Assembly: GCF_001438845.1 (NCBI RefSeq)
Contig: NZ_JQCL01000011.1
Coordinates: 1 to 58,786, forward strand
Origin: Lactiplantibacillus xiangfangensis
Lineage (GTDB): Bacteria > Bacillota > Bacilli > Lactobacillales > Lactobacillaceae
Length of the DNA stretch: 58,786 bases
Direction of reading: 5' to 3'
The notes beneath the pieces were generated by a model. It was not told the DNA's origin and made no database searches. It saw only the letters and a list, made by a program, of their open reading frames with translations. Made by a program: the position numbers and the translations under genes. This document shows, piece by piece, positions 50,972 through 58,786 of the stretch (the stretch's first letter is position 1; each line of letters begins with the position of its first letter).

Positions 50972-52063
50972 TCACCCCTTGTTAATCGTTGGATTATAAA
51001 ATAAATTTGGAAAGAACTTTTGAAACCACGGGACGTACTGTAATCCAATGACAATGACATAGCTTAAGATCAGCGTACACAAGACCCAAACCAGCCCGCT
51101 CCACCAAATTCCAATGAAAGGGCGTAAGCCTTGCGATATAAACTGTAACGGTGATAAGACTACCCCCGTCATTAAAAGAACCGCATAACTCATTTTTACA
51201 AAATTATTTTTTCTAGGCGCCTTTAGCTTGGTCCGATTCAATACCTTGGTCGCAATTGTCACCCACACGGTTAAACACGGAATGGCCTGAAGTGTTTGTG
51301 AAAACGGCAAATTTCCTATCAAGTCATAATCACGATCAAAGTTTGCCTGGTACATGATGGTTGAAATCATCACGGCGTAACAACAAAATGTCAATAACCA
51401 CGCTACTAAAAGCTGTTCACGCGTAATCCGCCGAATAAAGTCACGCTGACTTAGCCAGAATCCCATCAACGTAAAATAGCAGCCATTCGTAATTGCAATT
51501 GGCGGTGTAATACTAATCGTCGTTACCCCCGTGTAATACAACAAGATGGGAATCAGTCCAATGAAAACCAACTGAATCCAAAACAAGTATTTAATGTCCA
51601 TTGTACGGACGTGAGCCGCAAGGATTCGAAGTAACGGTAACGTGACAAAGAATCCTAATGTTTCATAAATAACGTAATAAAAGCTATCTGGTGCCTCTGC
51701 CAAGGTAGCTAAATAGCCACTAAAACTAAATCTGATGACCACTTTGGTCAAAAATACCTCTTCCACGTAGAAAACGAACGAGAAAAGGGTGACCCCGCCA
51801 ACAATAAACAAAATTAGGCGAATCAGACGGGCAAAAGTATACCTAGGTTGTCGTAACTGCTGGGCACCTAATGCCATCATCAGCAAACTAGATCCCGCAG
51901 TGGTCACTGTTGCAATGATTAACTGCGGATAAAAGAAGATGTCGGGCGCTTGTTCCAGGAAGTTGAAAACACCATTGGGTCCCGTATACCCAAAGACAAT
52001 TAAACCAACTGCCAAAATCAGAACAGCCCGCTGCACGTGATAAAATTGTTTTTCTGTCATCAT
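50972..52063 (-). CDS. Polytopic membrane protein, acyltransferase-like
   Basis: A 363-residue protein with about 10 membrane segments. Its hydropathy and its ending (WSGLVWVLCTLILSYVIVIG) resemble acyltransferase 3 proteins. The usual catalytic H and R motif of the first helix is not seen (YHVQRAVLILAVGLIVFGYT), so activity is doubtful. It could instead be a cluster-specific membrane protein. The longest ORF begins at 52078. GGGAGTG precedes the paired ATGs at 52063 and 52060. It lies between the Wzy-like gene and the acyltransferase gene. Confidence 0.6.
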   Translation of the reverse strand: MMTEKQFYHVQRAVLILAVGLIVFGYTGPNGVFNFLEQAPDIFFYPQLIIATVTTAGSSLLMMALGAQQLRQPRYTFARLIRLILFIVGGVTLFSFVFYVEEVFLTKVVIRFSFSGYLATLAEAPDSFYYVIYETLGFFVTLPLLRILAAHVRTMDIKYLFWIQLVFIGLIPILLYYTGVTTISITPPIAITNGCYFTLMGFWLSQRDFIRRITREQLLVAWLLTFCCYAVMISTIMYQANFDRDYDLIGNLPFSQTLQAIPCLTVWVTIATKVLNRTKLKAPRKNNFVKMSYAVLLMTGVVLSPLQFISQGLRPFIGIWWSGLVWVLCTLILSYVIVIGLQYVPWFQKFFPNLFYNPTINKG

Positions 52064-52087
52064 TCTTATCACTCCCACCCTTTCATC

Positions 52088-53311
52088 TCATTGAATTTCT
52101 CGCTGATAGACGACTGGTCGATCAAATCTTGGACCGATTAGGGTTCGGTAACGAGGCAATTCAGCAAATACGGCTAAGAAAAAAACGTTATAAGTGACTT
52201 CAAGAAAGTGCTGATCAAATGCACTAGCGATTGCAATCGCTAAAAAAATCGTCGGCAACAAATAATCATTTTGCTTCGTCCGTAAAAAAAGAAAAAAGCT
52301 CAAGCCAATGATGATGACCAATGTAAGCAATAATCCGTATGAAATCAGCATATTTAGGAACGATGAATCAATAAAGAAATAGGTCACTTCACCAATGCCA
52401 TCAGTAAACATGGTGGCACGATCCCCACCCCAGCCATTCATCGGGATCCACGGCTGGCCAAATAACTTAACACCATACGCTAACAGGCCGTTGTTTCCCA
52501 ATGCTAAACGTGTTGATAGCAAATCGTTTAACGTTCTCAAAATCTTATCATTAAAGTCAAAAACAGCCGTTAGCCACACAATTAAAATTGTAATCACCGG
52601 CAAAGCCAGAAAATGATACCGAAGGCCGGTAATGGTTACTTTAATTTTTGAGAGTTGCCGTCGATAGATATATCCAATGAACGTTACTATTAAGACAATC
52701 ATCGCAATGGTGTCCGTCATGGTATGCGTATAGTGATAGATGACCCATAATCCAAATAGGACTGGCACTAGGTCAAGCAACTCAAATCGGCGCGCCTTTA
52801 AGTAGAGATAGACACAACTCAAATAGAAAATATGGGCGGCAAAATCAGTCGTGTAAACGACCCCAAACGACTGGCGTACCCCATCCTCAGTAACAAAAGT
52901 GATATTCTTGATAATTCCAAGCATGGCAGCAACAAATGCCACCAGTAAAATTCCACCAACAACCCATAAATAGACTTTCAAAATACGGCGAAATTTAACC
53001 CCACGGGCCGCCATGACTAGTAACACCGTTGTCACAAGGTAGTGTGCACTAGAAATTAGCGTCACGATTAAGACTAAACTTAACAGTCCCATTTCAGCCA
53101 TAATTTGTTTGGTCGTCAGTTCATCAAAGAAGACAATTTTAGCTAACATCAGCCCCGCTGTTAATAATTGAATAATCGTTGCGACTCGATGTGGATAATA
53201 ACTAAAAAAAGTTGTGGTATTAATCGTGACGGAGGCCAAGTACACTGCAAACACTGTTAAATAAATGACTTCCAGGCGTGGATGCAAATATGCCTTTATT
53301 TGCTTAAGCAT
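52088..53311 (-). CDS. wzy: Wzy-like polysaccharide polymerase
   Basis: A 407-residue protein with about 11 membrane segments and one larger external loop (about 290-330, GVKLFGQPWIPMNGWGGDRA). This is the usual topology of O-antigen/capsule polymerases, which share little sequence. GN(N)GLL before the loop is suggestive. The assignment rests on topology and position next to wzz. The ATG at 53311 overlaps the end of the wzz-like gene by eight bases and follows GGAAGGGGGCG, so it is preferred to the longer ORF (53347). Confidence 0.7.
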   Translation of the reverse strand: MLKQIKAYLHPRLEVIYLTVFAVYLASVTINTTTFFSYYPHRVATIIQLLTAGLMLAKIVFFDELTTKQIMAEMGLLSLVLIVTLISSAHYLVTTVLLVMAARGVKFRRILKVYLWVVGGILLVAFVAAMLGIIKNITFVTEDGVRQSFGVVYTTDFAAHIFYLSCVYLYLKARRFELLDLVPVLFGLWVIYHYTHTMTDTIAMIVLIVTFIGYIYRRQLSKIKVTITGLRYHFLALPVITILIVWLTAVFDFNDKILRTLNDLLSTRLALGNNGLLAYGVKLFGQPWIPMNGWGGDRATMFTDGIGEVTYFFIDSSFLNMLISYGLLLTLVIIIGLSFFLFLRTKQNDYLLPTIFLAIAIASAFDQHFLEVTYNVFFLAVFAELPRYRTLIGPRFDRPVVYQREIQ

Positions 53312-53924
53312 TTTTCCCACGCCCCCTTCCGCGAACATAGTCAACACTGTATGGCATCACTGCAGCCAACCCAATACCAACGACAACCATAAATTTAAGC
53401 ATCGGTTTAAGCATAGTATTGGTTACCCGAATTGTCGGTTGCTGTGTGACGGTGACCTTATAATGAGCCAGTGCTTTTAACGGTTGCGCGACTGCATTCC
53501 TAAAAGCGCGACTATTTTCTTCCGCAATCAACCGTGAACTGCTTGCCACGGTGACTCGCAGGACTGGTTTTCCCTTAATTGGTGCCGCGGTCACCGACTC
53601 ACTCAGGTCCTGGACGGGTTGCCATATTCCAAAATGAGTATAGGCATACTCGCTCGCCTGATACAGCACCGCACTTTGATGAGGCATCACACTAAATTGG
53701 CCAACATTAGCAATGTCCTTTTTTCGTTGCTGCTGACGTTGCTTAGCACTCGCATGGCGTAATAGGTGCCGTTGAATCCTAATATCCACCCGTGCCTGGT
53801 AAACAGGTTTACTCATGATGGTCGTTAGTCCCCAGCCAAATACAACGCAAACTACGACCACTAAAGCTTCTAACGGCAACCAGTGCCACGCTATTCGCAA
53901 ACGTTCCGATGCTTGATACTTCAT
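53304..53924 (-). CDS. wzz: Wzz-like chain-length determinant (polysaccharide co-polymerase)
   Basis: A 206-residue membrane protein with two membrane segments (about 17-37 and 175-195) around an external region of ~135 residues. The loop KPVYQARVDIRIQR after the first segment and the end of the external part are in Wzz style. It would set polymer length. In Gram-positives this protein usually works with a tyrosine kinase (Wze/CpsD) and phosphatase (CpsB). Neither is encoded in the window. The short C-terminus (VRGRGRGKNA) is basic and lacks a kinase-activating tail. Confidence 0.65.
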   Translation of the reverse strand: MKYQASERLRIAWHWLPLEALVVVVCVVFGWGLTTIMSKPVYQARVDIRIQRHLLRHASAKQRQQQRKKDIANVGQFSVMPHQSAVLYQASEYAYTHFGIWQPVQDLSESVTAAPIKGKPVLRVTVASSSRLIAEENSRAFRNAVAQPLKALAHYKVTVTQQPTIRVTNTMLKPMLKFMVVVGIGLAAVMPYSVDYVRGRGRGKNA

Positions 53925-53939
53925 TACAGGGTCCCTTCA

Positions 53940-55067
53940 CTACCTTTTATTTTCAGCTAACTCAAAACTAGTCCATAAAAAGTCCGCCGATAGCTTTCTG
54001 GGCTGACTGATTGGCTTCAAGTCAGAGCTGAATTCCTGATAATAAGTTCCCAATTGAACTTTCTTTTGATCAACCACGTTAAAAAACAGCCGCATTTGAC
54101 CATGTTTGGTTGCAATCAAATTGATTGAATTAACCGTATGTTTTTTATTAACCGTCAATCTAATTTTTGCCACTTTTTTAAAGGACGACTCTAATTGATT
54201 GGATTTTAAAATTTGTACATCATTGCCCTGCCGTTGTAATAAATAAAAATGCGCGCCAACCCGGTTAAGTGTTAAATTCGACTTCAGATTCAACGTACCC
54301 GTCTTTAGGTGATGTAACGTTCCAATTTTATGTTGCGTCTCATACCACTTTCCGTAGTATAACTGATGCTTTTGAGTCTTTCGATCAGTTGCCCGGATTA
54401 CAACAAAGGCTCGGGCATCGGGCGTATTAATAACGGTTTGTAATTGACCACCAGTAAACTGATTACTTTTAAATTCTAACCGGCGAGTATGCCAATGGTG
54501 AAAATCGGTTGTGTCATAAATCCGATTACGGTCAAACAGTGTTAACCGGTTATTTTGATAAATAAACGTCGGCTTTTTTAACGTTACATTCGGATAGCTA
54601 ATCGGTAGCTTAGTCCAATACGTCCCGTCTCGACTGGTGCTGATACGTCCTACCTGCCGACCGCCAGTTTGTTCTTGCGTTGCATTAAAGACTGGCGTTG
54701 TCACGTTTTGGGTGCCAACTTGCCAATAGCTCGCATCATGCAAACGATCCCGCAATTCGGTAGTCGTCAATGATGACCGATACCGTAGTCTTACCGTTTG
54801 ATTATTCCGCGGCAGAAGTTCTCCCAAAGGATTACGCGAAAGCAACGTGTACTCCGAAATTTCAGGCCTAAAAGGATTGCGGTGCCCCGCTTTGCGAACC
54901 AATTGAATGGGAGATGGCGAATTGATTGGTGTCCCGTTCTCATCATTTTGATAAATGCTGACGACCGTGTCCTGACCACTTTGAATGCTCTGGACATAGA
55001 ACATGTAGCCCACTAGTATAATCAAGACACCAGTAGCGCCAACCATCAACGCTAACCTTTTTTTCAT
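53940..55067 (-). CDS. Membrane-anchored extracellular protein of the polysaccharide cluster, unrecognised
   Basis: A 375-residue protein. One N-terminal membrane segment (about 5-26) is followed by an external part rich in Thr, Asn, Gln and Arg. This part has several strand-turn units of the form RDGTYWTKLP, TDFHHWHTRRLEF and FFNVVDQKKVQLGTYYQEF, similar to sialidase or propeller repeats. No catalytic motif is seen. It lies 15 bases upstream of wzz in the same direction, so it may work with polymer assembly or attachment. I know no named homolog. Confidence 0.65.
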   Translation of the reverse strand: MKKRLALMVGATGVLIILVGYMFYVQSIQSGQDTVVSIYQNDENGTPINSPSPIQLVRKAGHRNPFRPEISEYTLLSRNPLGELLPRNNQTVRLRYRSSLTTTELRDRLHDASYWQVGTQNVTTPVFNATQEQTGGRQVGRISTSRDGTYWTKLPISYPNVTLKKPTFIYQNNRLTLFDRNRIYDTTDFHHWHTRRLEFKSNQFTGGQLQTVINTPDARAFVVIRATDRKTQKHQLYYGKWYETQHKIGTLHHLKTGTLNLKSNLTLNRVGAHFYLLQRQGNDVQILKSNQLESSFKKVAKIRLTVNKKHTVNSINLIATKHGQMRLFFNVVDQKKVQLGTYYQEFSSDLKPISQPRKLSADFLWTSFELAENKR

Positions 55068-55086
55068 GTTTTATCTCATTCGACCT

Positions 55087-56217
55087 TTACTTGCCAGATT
55101 CAAACTCTGCTTTGACCGTCACCAATGCCGCGTGAATGACCTGATGCATATCGTAGTAACGGTATTGGCCTAAGCGACCGCCAAAAATAATTTGATCTTG
55201 TTTCGCGCCCAACTTAGCATATTGTTTATACAAGTTATTATTGGTCTGGTTATTAACTGGATAGTACGGTTCATCCCCACGCTTCCAGTCAACTGGGTAT
55301 TCCTTTGTGATAACCGTCTGATTATCATCACCCTTGCCAAATTCAAAATGCTTATGCTCAATAATTCGGGTGAACGGTGTTTCCGCATCCGTATAATTAA
55401 TCACCGCGTTGCCTTGATAATTATCTACCGGCAAAGTCTCCGTTTCAAAGCGTAACGACCGGTATGCCAATTCACCTAACTGGTAATCAAAGAATTGATC
55501 AATCATACCCGTGAACACAACTTTAGGATAATCAGCTAAATATTCTGCTTTACGTGCAAAGAAGTCCATGTTAGTTTCAACATCAATATTAGGGTGATCC
55601 AGCATCTTGGCAACAATTTGGGTATACCCACCAATTGGAATACCTTGATATGTGTCGTTAAAGTAATTGTTGTCATACGTATAACGAACTGGTAACCGGC
55701 GAATGATGAATGCAGGTAATTCCGTTGCCTTTTGCCCCCACTGCTTTTCGGTATAGCCTTTGATCAACTTTTCATAGATGTCAGTCCCAATTAACGTAAT
55801 CGCTTGTTCTTCCAAGTTGCGCGGTTGCCCACTGATTTTAGCAGCGTCCCGTTGTTCTTGAATCTTTTGAGCGGCTTCCTGTGGTGTCCGTACGCCCCAC
55901 AGTTTATTGAATGTGTTCATATTGAACGGTAAGTTGTACATTTCACCGTGATAATTGGCAACTGGCGTATTAGTATACCGATTAAATTCAGCAAATTGAT
56001 TGACGTAATTCCAGATAGCCCGGTCCGAAGTGTGAAAAATATGCGCACCATACTGATGGACCTGAATACCGGCAACTTCTTTCGTATAGATATTACCCGC
56101 AATGTGATCACGTTTTTCAATCACTTTAACTTTTTTGCCTTTCAACGCTGCTTCGTGCGCGAATACGGCACCAAATAAACCAGCACCCACAATTAAATAA
56201 TCAAATTTCTCATTCAT
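55087..56217 (-). CDS. glf: UDP-galactopyranose mutase
   Basis: A 376-residue FAD enzyme that converts UDP-galactopyranose to UDP-galactofuranose. The dinucleotide motif is V10-GAGLFG-G16, followed by E-rich VIEKRDHIAGNIYTKE. GTDIYEKLIKGYTEKQWG, RLPVRYTYDNNYFND and GRLGQYRYYDMHQ are strong family motifs. The longest ORF opens at 56265. GGAGGG before the ATG at 56217 gives the family start. The gene indicates galactofuranose in the surface polymer and fits the two neighbouring transferases. Confidence 0.95.
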   Translation of the reverse strand: MNEKFDYLIVGAGLFGAVFAHEAALKGKKVKVIEKRDHIAGNIYTKEVAGIQVHQYGAHIFHTSDRAIWNYVNQFAEFNRYTNTPVANYHGEMYNLPFNMNTFNKLWGVRTPQEAAQKIQEQRDAAKISGQPRNLEEQAITLIGTDIYEKLIKGYTEKQWGQKATELPAFIIRRLPVRYTYDNNYFNDTYQGIPIGGYTQIVAKMLDHPNIDVETNMDFFARKAEYLADYPKVVFTGMIDQFFDYQLGELAYRSLRFETETLPVDNYQGNAVINYTDAETPFTRIIEHKHFEFGKGDDNQTVITKEYPVDWKRGDEPYYPVNNQTNNNLYKQYAKLGAKQDQIIFGGRLGQYRYYDMHQVIHAALVTVKAEFESGK

Positions 56218-56251
56218 TTCAATACCCTCCGAGTCAATCTTGTTTAGAAGA

Positions 56252-56257
56252 ATTATA
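56252..56257 (-). promoter_or_regulatory. Promoter (extended -10) of glf
   Basis: On the minus strand TGGTATAAT is an extended -10 with perfect hexamer, 35 bases before the glf ATG. The -35 is poor. The leader region 56260-56500 is A/T-rich, without a gene. Confidence 0.45.
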
Positions 56258-56505
56258 CCAAACAATACTTAATTAAATTCGTTAAAACATACGGACATTT
56301 GGTTTGCACGCTCTTTTGATTGCGAATTTAAATTAACTTTACTATTAAATTCATAACATTCTCTTCTAAAGAGTCATGCTGCTATTTCAGTCAATCAGGT
56401 GATTATCACAAGCCTTTTATAAAAATACTTATACTGCAACGGTTTCCTAAATTTACAATTAAAAAGTTTCTAATTATAAATACATTTTTTTCATTTTCCC
56501 ATTAA

Positions 56506-56542
56506 CAAAAAAACAAACGCGTCACAAATAGAAGCACGTTTG
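56506..56542 (-). terminator. Terminator of the GT2 pair
   Basis: A stem CAAACGTG/CGCGTTTG (one wobble) is followed by T7 on the minus strand, about 20 bases past the stop. It separates the GT2 genes from glf. Confidence 0.65.
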
Positions 56543-56560
56543 CTTTCTTTAACCCATCAG

Positions 56561-57493
56561 TTAAAATTTTTGGCCTGGCATAAAATGCGGATTTAGGCCT
56601 TCCTTATTACAGGCAGCATCACGCAATGCTTCCAGATAGGCACGGATAGCCATCTTTCTGTAACCACAGTAAAATGAACCACAAAGCTGTAGTGCAAAGC
56701 GACCATAAAAGAAAATTAGCCAAGCAAGACTAACCAATGGCTTCTTTGTCCAGCGACGGATTGCAATCATTCGATTCCGATGACCATAATAAATTCGCCA
56801 ATCCGCCACAAATTTCTTTTTATTATCAATCGATGGGATAGACGTTTTATGGGTTAGCTTGGCTGCACTAACGTTAACCGGTTTGGATAGTTTAGCTGTC
56901 CGAATTGCATATTCACAATCATCCCACCAAATAAAGAATCCGGCATCCGCAACCCCTACCGCTTTGATAACATCTAAACTCATGAAAACCCCACAGAAGG
57001 TATACTGATCAAACTCAAAATTATGATCATATTCGCTGGCAGACACTTCAATCGCTCTAAACGTGCCCCAATCACTAAATCTACTTCGTTGATCTACTTG
57101 CAATCGTCCATCTGAAACATAAACACTACCAGTTAGAACTAGCCGTTCAGGATGCTCAACTTGATAATTTATCAGTTTTTCAAAGTAGTCTGGGGCAAAA
57201 ATTGCATCATCATCAGATAATGAAACCCAGTCTAGATCAGGCTTAGTGCGTGCAATTTCCATTCCCCGAGCAAAGCCACCCGCACCACCAATATTTTTTT
57301 CGAGATAGCGATAGTCAATCAGCGGATTATCTAACAAATGATGCTCTGCAAGCATCGTCTTTGTACCGTCAGTTGAATGATTATCAATCAAAATTATTCT
57401 GGTTGGTATAACCGTCTGATTCAACAGACTTTCTAATGCTTCTAAGAGTAATTTCTTGCGGTTAAACGTAACAATAATTGATCCGTAGTTCAT
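56561..57493 (-). CDS. Family 2 glycosyltransferase, galactofuranosyltransferase-like
   Basis: A 310-residue GT-A fold transferase. The N-terminus (NYGSIIVTFNRKKLLLEALE) is typical GT2. The metal-binding motif is in WVSLSDDDAIF, and FFIWWDDCEYAIR is the acceptor-side D-D-x-E motif also seen in GlfT-type galactofuranosyltransferases. A C-terminal segment (about 255-280) is hydrophobic and may touch the membrane. It lies 13 bases after its homolog and near glf, which supports UDP-galactofuranose as donor. Specificity is inferred. Confidence 0.85.
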   Translation of the reverse strand: MNYGSIIVTFNRKKLLLEALESLLNQTVIPTRIILIDNHSTDGTKTMLAEHHLLDNPLIDYRYLEKNIGGAGGFARGMEIARTKPDLDWVSLSDDDAIFAPDYFEKLINYQVEHPERLVLTGSVYVSDGRLQVDQRSRFSDWGTFRAIEVSASEYDHNFEFDQYTFCGVFMSLDVIKAVGVADAGFFIWWDDCEYAIRTAKLSKPVNVSAAKLTHKTSIPSIDNKKKFVADWRIYYGHRNRMIAIRRWTKKPLVSLAWLIFFYGRFALQLCGSFYCGYRKMAIRAYLEALRDAACNKEGLNPHFMPGQKF

Positions 57494-57506
57494 TTTTGGT
57501 CCCCCA

Positions 57507-58418
57507 TTATCTAGGTAAATAGTTTAAATTACGTCCTAGGTGTCCTTGAAAGCCATCATGGTATCCAGATAAATAGGCTCTAATCAAAGGAAAAGCTTGA
57601 CCCCAGCGATTCCTGAATAATCCAATAGCAACTAACTTTCGACACAAGAATCTACAGCAAAACCACCTAGTTTTCAGATTTTTTCCACTATATTTAAACA
57701 ATGAAACAATGCGATTGCGCATAACATAGTATTCTTTCCATGGTGCAATTGACGTTCTAGTATAATTTGTTTTATGCAGTATCTGCGCATCATGAACATT
57801 TAAGAACGATCCTGATTTACGCGCTCTCAAGGCATACTCAAAATCGTCGAAGCGAATAAAATAATTTTTCTCGGGCAATCCAATACGTTCCAGCATTTCA
57901 CGGCTCAAAAGAACACCTACAAACGAGAAAATGTCATACCAAAAATCTTTTCCATAAAGAGCTTCATCGACAGGTCTCGTTGTTAAAGTGACACCGTTAA
58001 TAATCATTTCACGATGTAACGCATCATGCTTACCATTTGGTAATAAGACAGAACCGGAAAAAACATTTTGTCGAGGATGCCTTTCAATAGCACGCCGTAA
58101 CGCAACAAAATAACCTGGTTGAAAAATTGCATCATCATCAGAAATGGAGACCCAATTACAGTCGGTTTCTAATGCTAAACTGATTCCTCTTGAAAAACCA
58201 GCCGAGCCCCCCAGATTCTCTGGACTACGATAATAATATAGGTGACTCTGATCAAAATCAAAAGTCTGATGAAGAGTCTCTGCAACACCGTCAGTTGAAG
58301 CATTGTCAACCACAAAAACATATTCGGGTGCCTGTTCTTGACTCAAAACACTCCTCAAAGCTTCTACCATTAATTTTTCGCGATTGTAAGTTACAATCAC
58401 ACATGCAATCTTATTCAT
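57507..58418 (-). CDS. Family 2 glycosyltransferase (paralog of the downstream gene)
   Basis: A 303-residue GT2 enzyme with the same plan as its neighbour: IACVIVTYNREKLMVEALRS, NLGGSAGFSRG, SDDDAIFQPGYF and YFIRFDDFEYALRARKSG. The acceptor motif reads FDDFEY against WDDCEY, so the two probably add different linkages or sugars. It is the first gene of a two-gene unit, behind GGGGGAT, with a promoter at 58471-58500. The codon use and A/T-rich surroundings fit a capsule cluster that varies between strains. Confidence 0.85.
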   Translation of the reverse strand: MNKIACVIVTYNREKLMVEALRSVLSQEQAPEYVFVVDNASTDGVAETLHQTFDFDQSHLYYYRSPENLGGSAGFSRGISLALETDCNWVSISDDDAIFQPGYFVALRRAIERHPRQNVFSGSVLLPNGKHDALHREMIINGVTLTTRPVDEALYGKDFWYDIFSFVGVLLSREMLERIGLPEKNYFIRFDDFEYALRARKSGSFLNVHDAQILHKTNYTRTSIAPWKEYYVMRNRIVSLFKYSGKNLKTRWFCCRFLCRKLVAIGLFRNRWGQAFPLIRAYLSGYHDGFQGHLGRNLNYLPR

Positions 58419-58470
58419 ACAAATCCCCCAAGATTCAATTAGAATAGCCTAACTCAGATACTCTACCACA

Positions 58471-58500
58471 AGTATAAGAGATAATTTAGTAGATCAACAA
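58471..58500 (-). promoter_or_regulatory. Promoter of the GT2 pair
   Basis: On the minus strand TTGTTG (58495-58500) is followed after 18 bases by TATACT (58471-58476). From 58500 to the right edge the DNA is very A/T-rich, and I see no gene in it. Confidence 0.45.
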
Positions 58501-58786
58501 TCATTAAACCCCTGTAATTACACTAATCATAATCAAAAACAATTTTTGATTGAAAATTAACAATATGAATGAACCAAAATCTAAATATTTTGATGCATCC
58601 CCCATATATACCTAAGACACAACTATAACAACTTACTTTAACTATAAAAGAAATTAAATTCAATAAACTTTGTTTTCCAAAAATCAATGTTTTCAATTAA
58701 AATACCATCTCTTTTTCAAATAATCTTTAACCCTGAATTGTCAAATCAAGTGCAACACTCACAACCCATTCTTATCAATTGGTCTA

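Noticed and set aside
1-58786. CRISPR array, insertion sequence or prophage
   Set aside because: No regularly spaced repeats, transposase genes or phage structural genes were found on either strand.

Overview
The window looks like a chromosomal segment of a low-GC Gram-positive bacterium of the Lactobacillaceae, most likely of the Lactiplantibacillus plantarum group. The reasons are the gene families present (lipoteichoic acid synthase with LafA/LafB-type glycolipid transferases, a CtsR-type operator before clpE, L-2-hydroxyisocaproate dehydrogenase, MucBP domains, a ComX/SigH-like sigma factor), strong Shine-Dalgarno sites, and the order ltaS / laf genes / ptsHI / clpE / oppABCDF next to a capsule cluster, which I recognise from that group. 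Species is an inference, not a database match.

Left part (1-12 kb): two sigma-A promoters point out of the left edge in front of an rRNA-type leader. Then come ltaS, a YkuJ-like protein, a class I aminotransferase, a D,D-carboxypeptidase, a three-gene glycolipid operon (lafA, lafB and a membrane protein), and ptsH-ptsI. Together ltaS and the laf operon would make lipoteichoic acid and its lipid anchor. Next (12-26 kb): clpE behind a CtsR box, a frame-disrupted HTH gene, a MarR regulator, the oppA-B-C-D-F oligopeptide importer, a TauE/DUF1634 exporter pair under a LysR-type regulator, and a MucBP protein without a signal peptide.

Middle (26-40 kb): a secreted lysine-rich protein, a GlcU-type sugar transporter behind a possible attenuator, prfC, an NAD-type 6-phosphogluconate dehydrogenase, an AI-2E/PerM family protein, L-HicDH, a secreted serine hydrolase with a long Thr/Lys-rich linker, and two large paralogous PTPS-related membrane proteins. 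From 40 to 46 kb there are small regulators (an orphan Phd-like antitoxin and an XRE protein), an NlpC/P60 endopeptidase, an NtdP-like phosphatase and recX. A ComK-like regulator follows, divergent from a ComX/SigH-like sigma factor that precedes three small ORFs, including a DUF1659 and DUF2922 pair.

Right part (46-58.8 kb): a Wzx/Wzy-type surface polysaccharide cluster. A priming sugar transferase and a flippase are read rightward. They converge on a leftward set: a DUF4422 glycosyltransferase, two acyltransferase-like membrane proteins, a Wzy-like polymerase, a Wzz-like protein, an unrecognised membrane-anchored protein, UDP-galactopyranose mutase and two family-2 glycosyltransferases. The mutase indicates galactofuranose in the polymer. 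No tyrosine kinase/phosphatase pair accompanies the Wzz protein in the window.

A repeat made of a terminator hairpin joined to a longer palindrome occurs four times at gene 3' ends and is the clearest unnamed structure. No tRNA, CRISPR array or insertion sequence was seen. Starts were moved from the longest ORF to the codon behind a Shine-Dalgarno site where the sequence favours this, and each case is stated.
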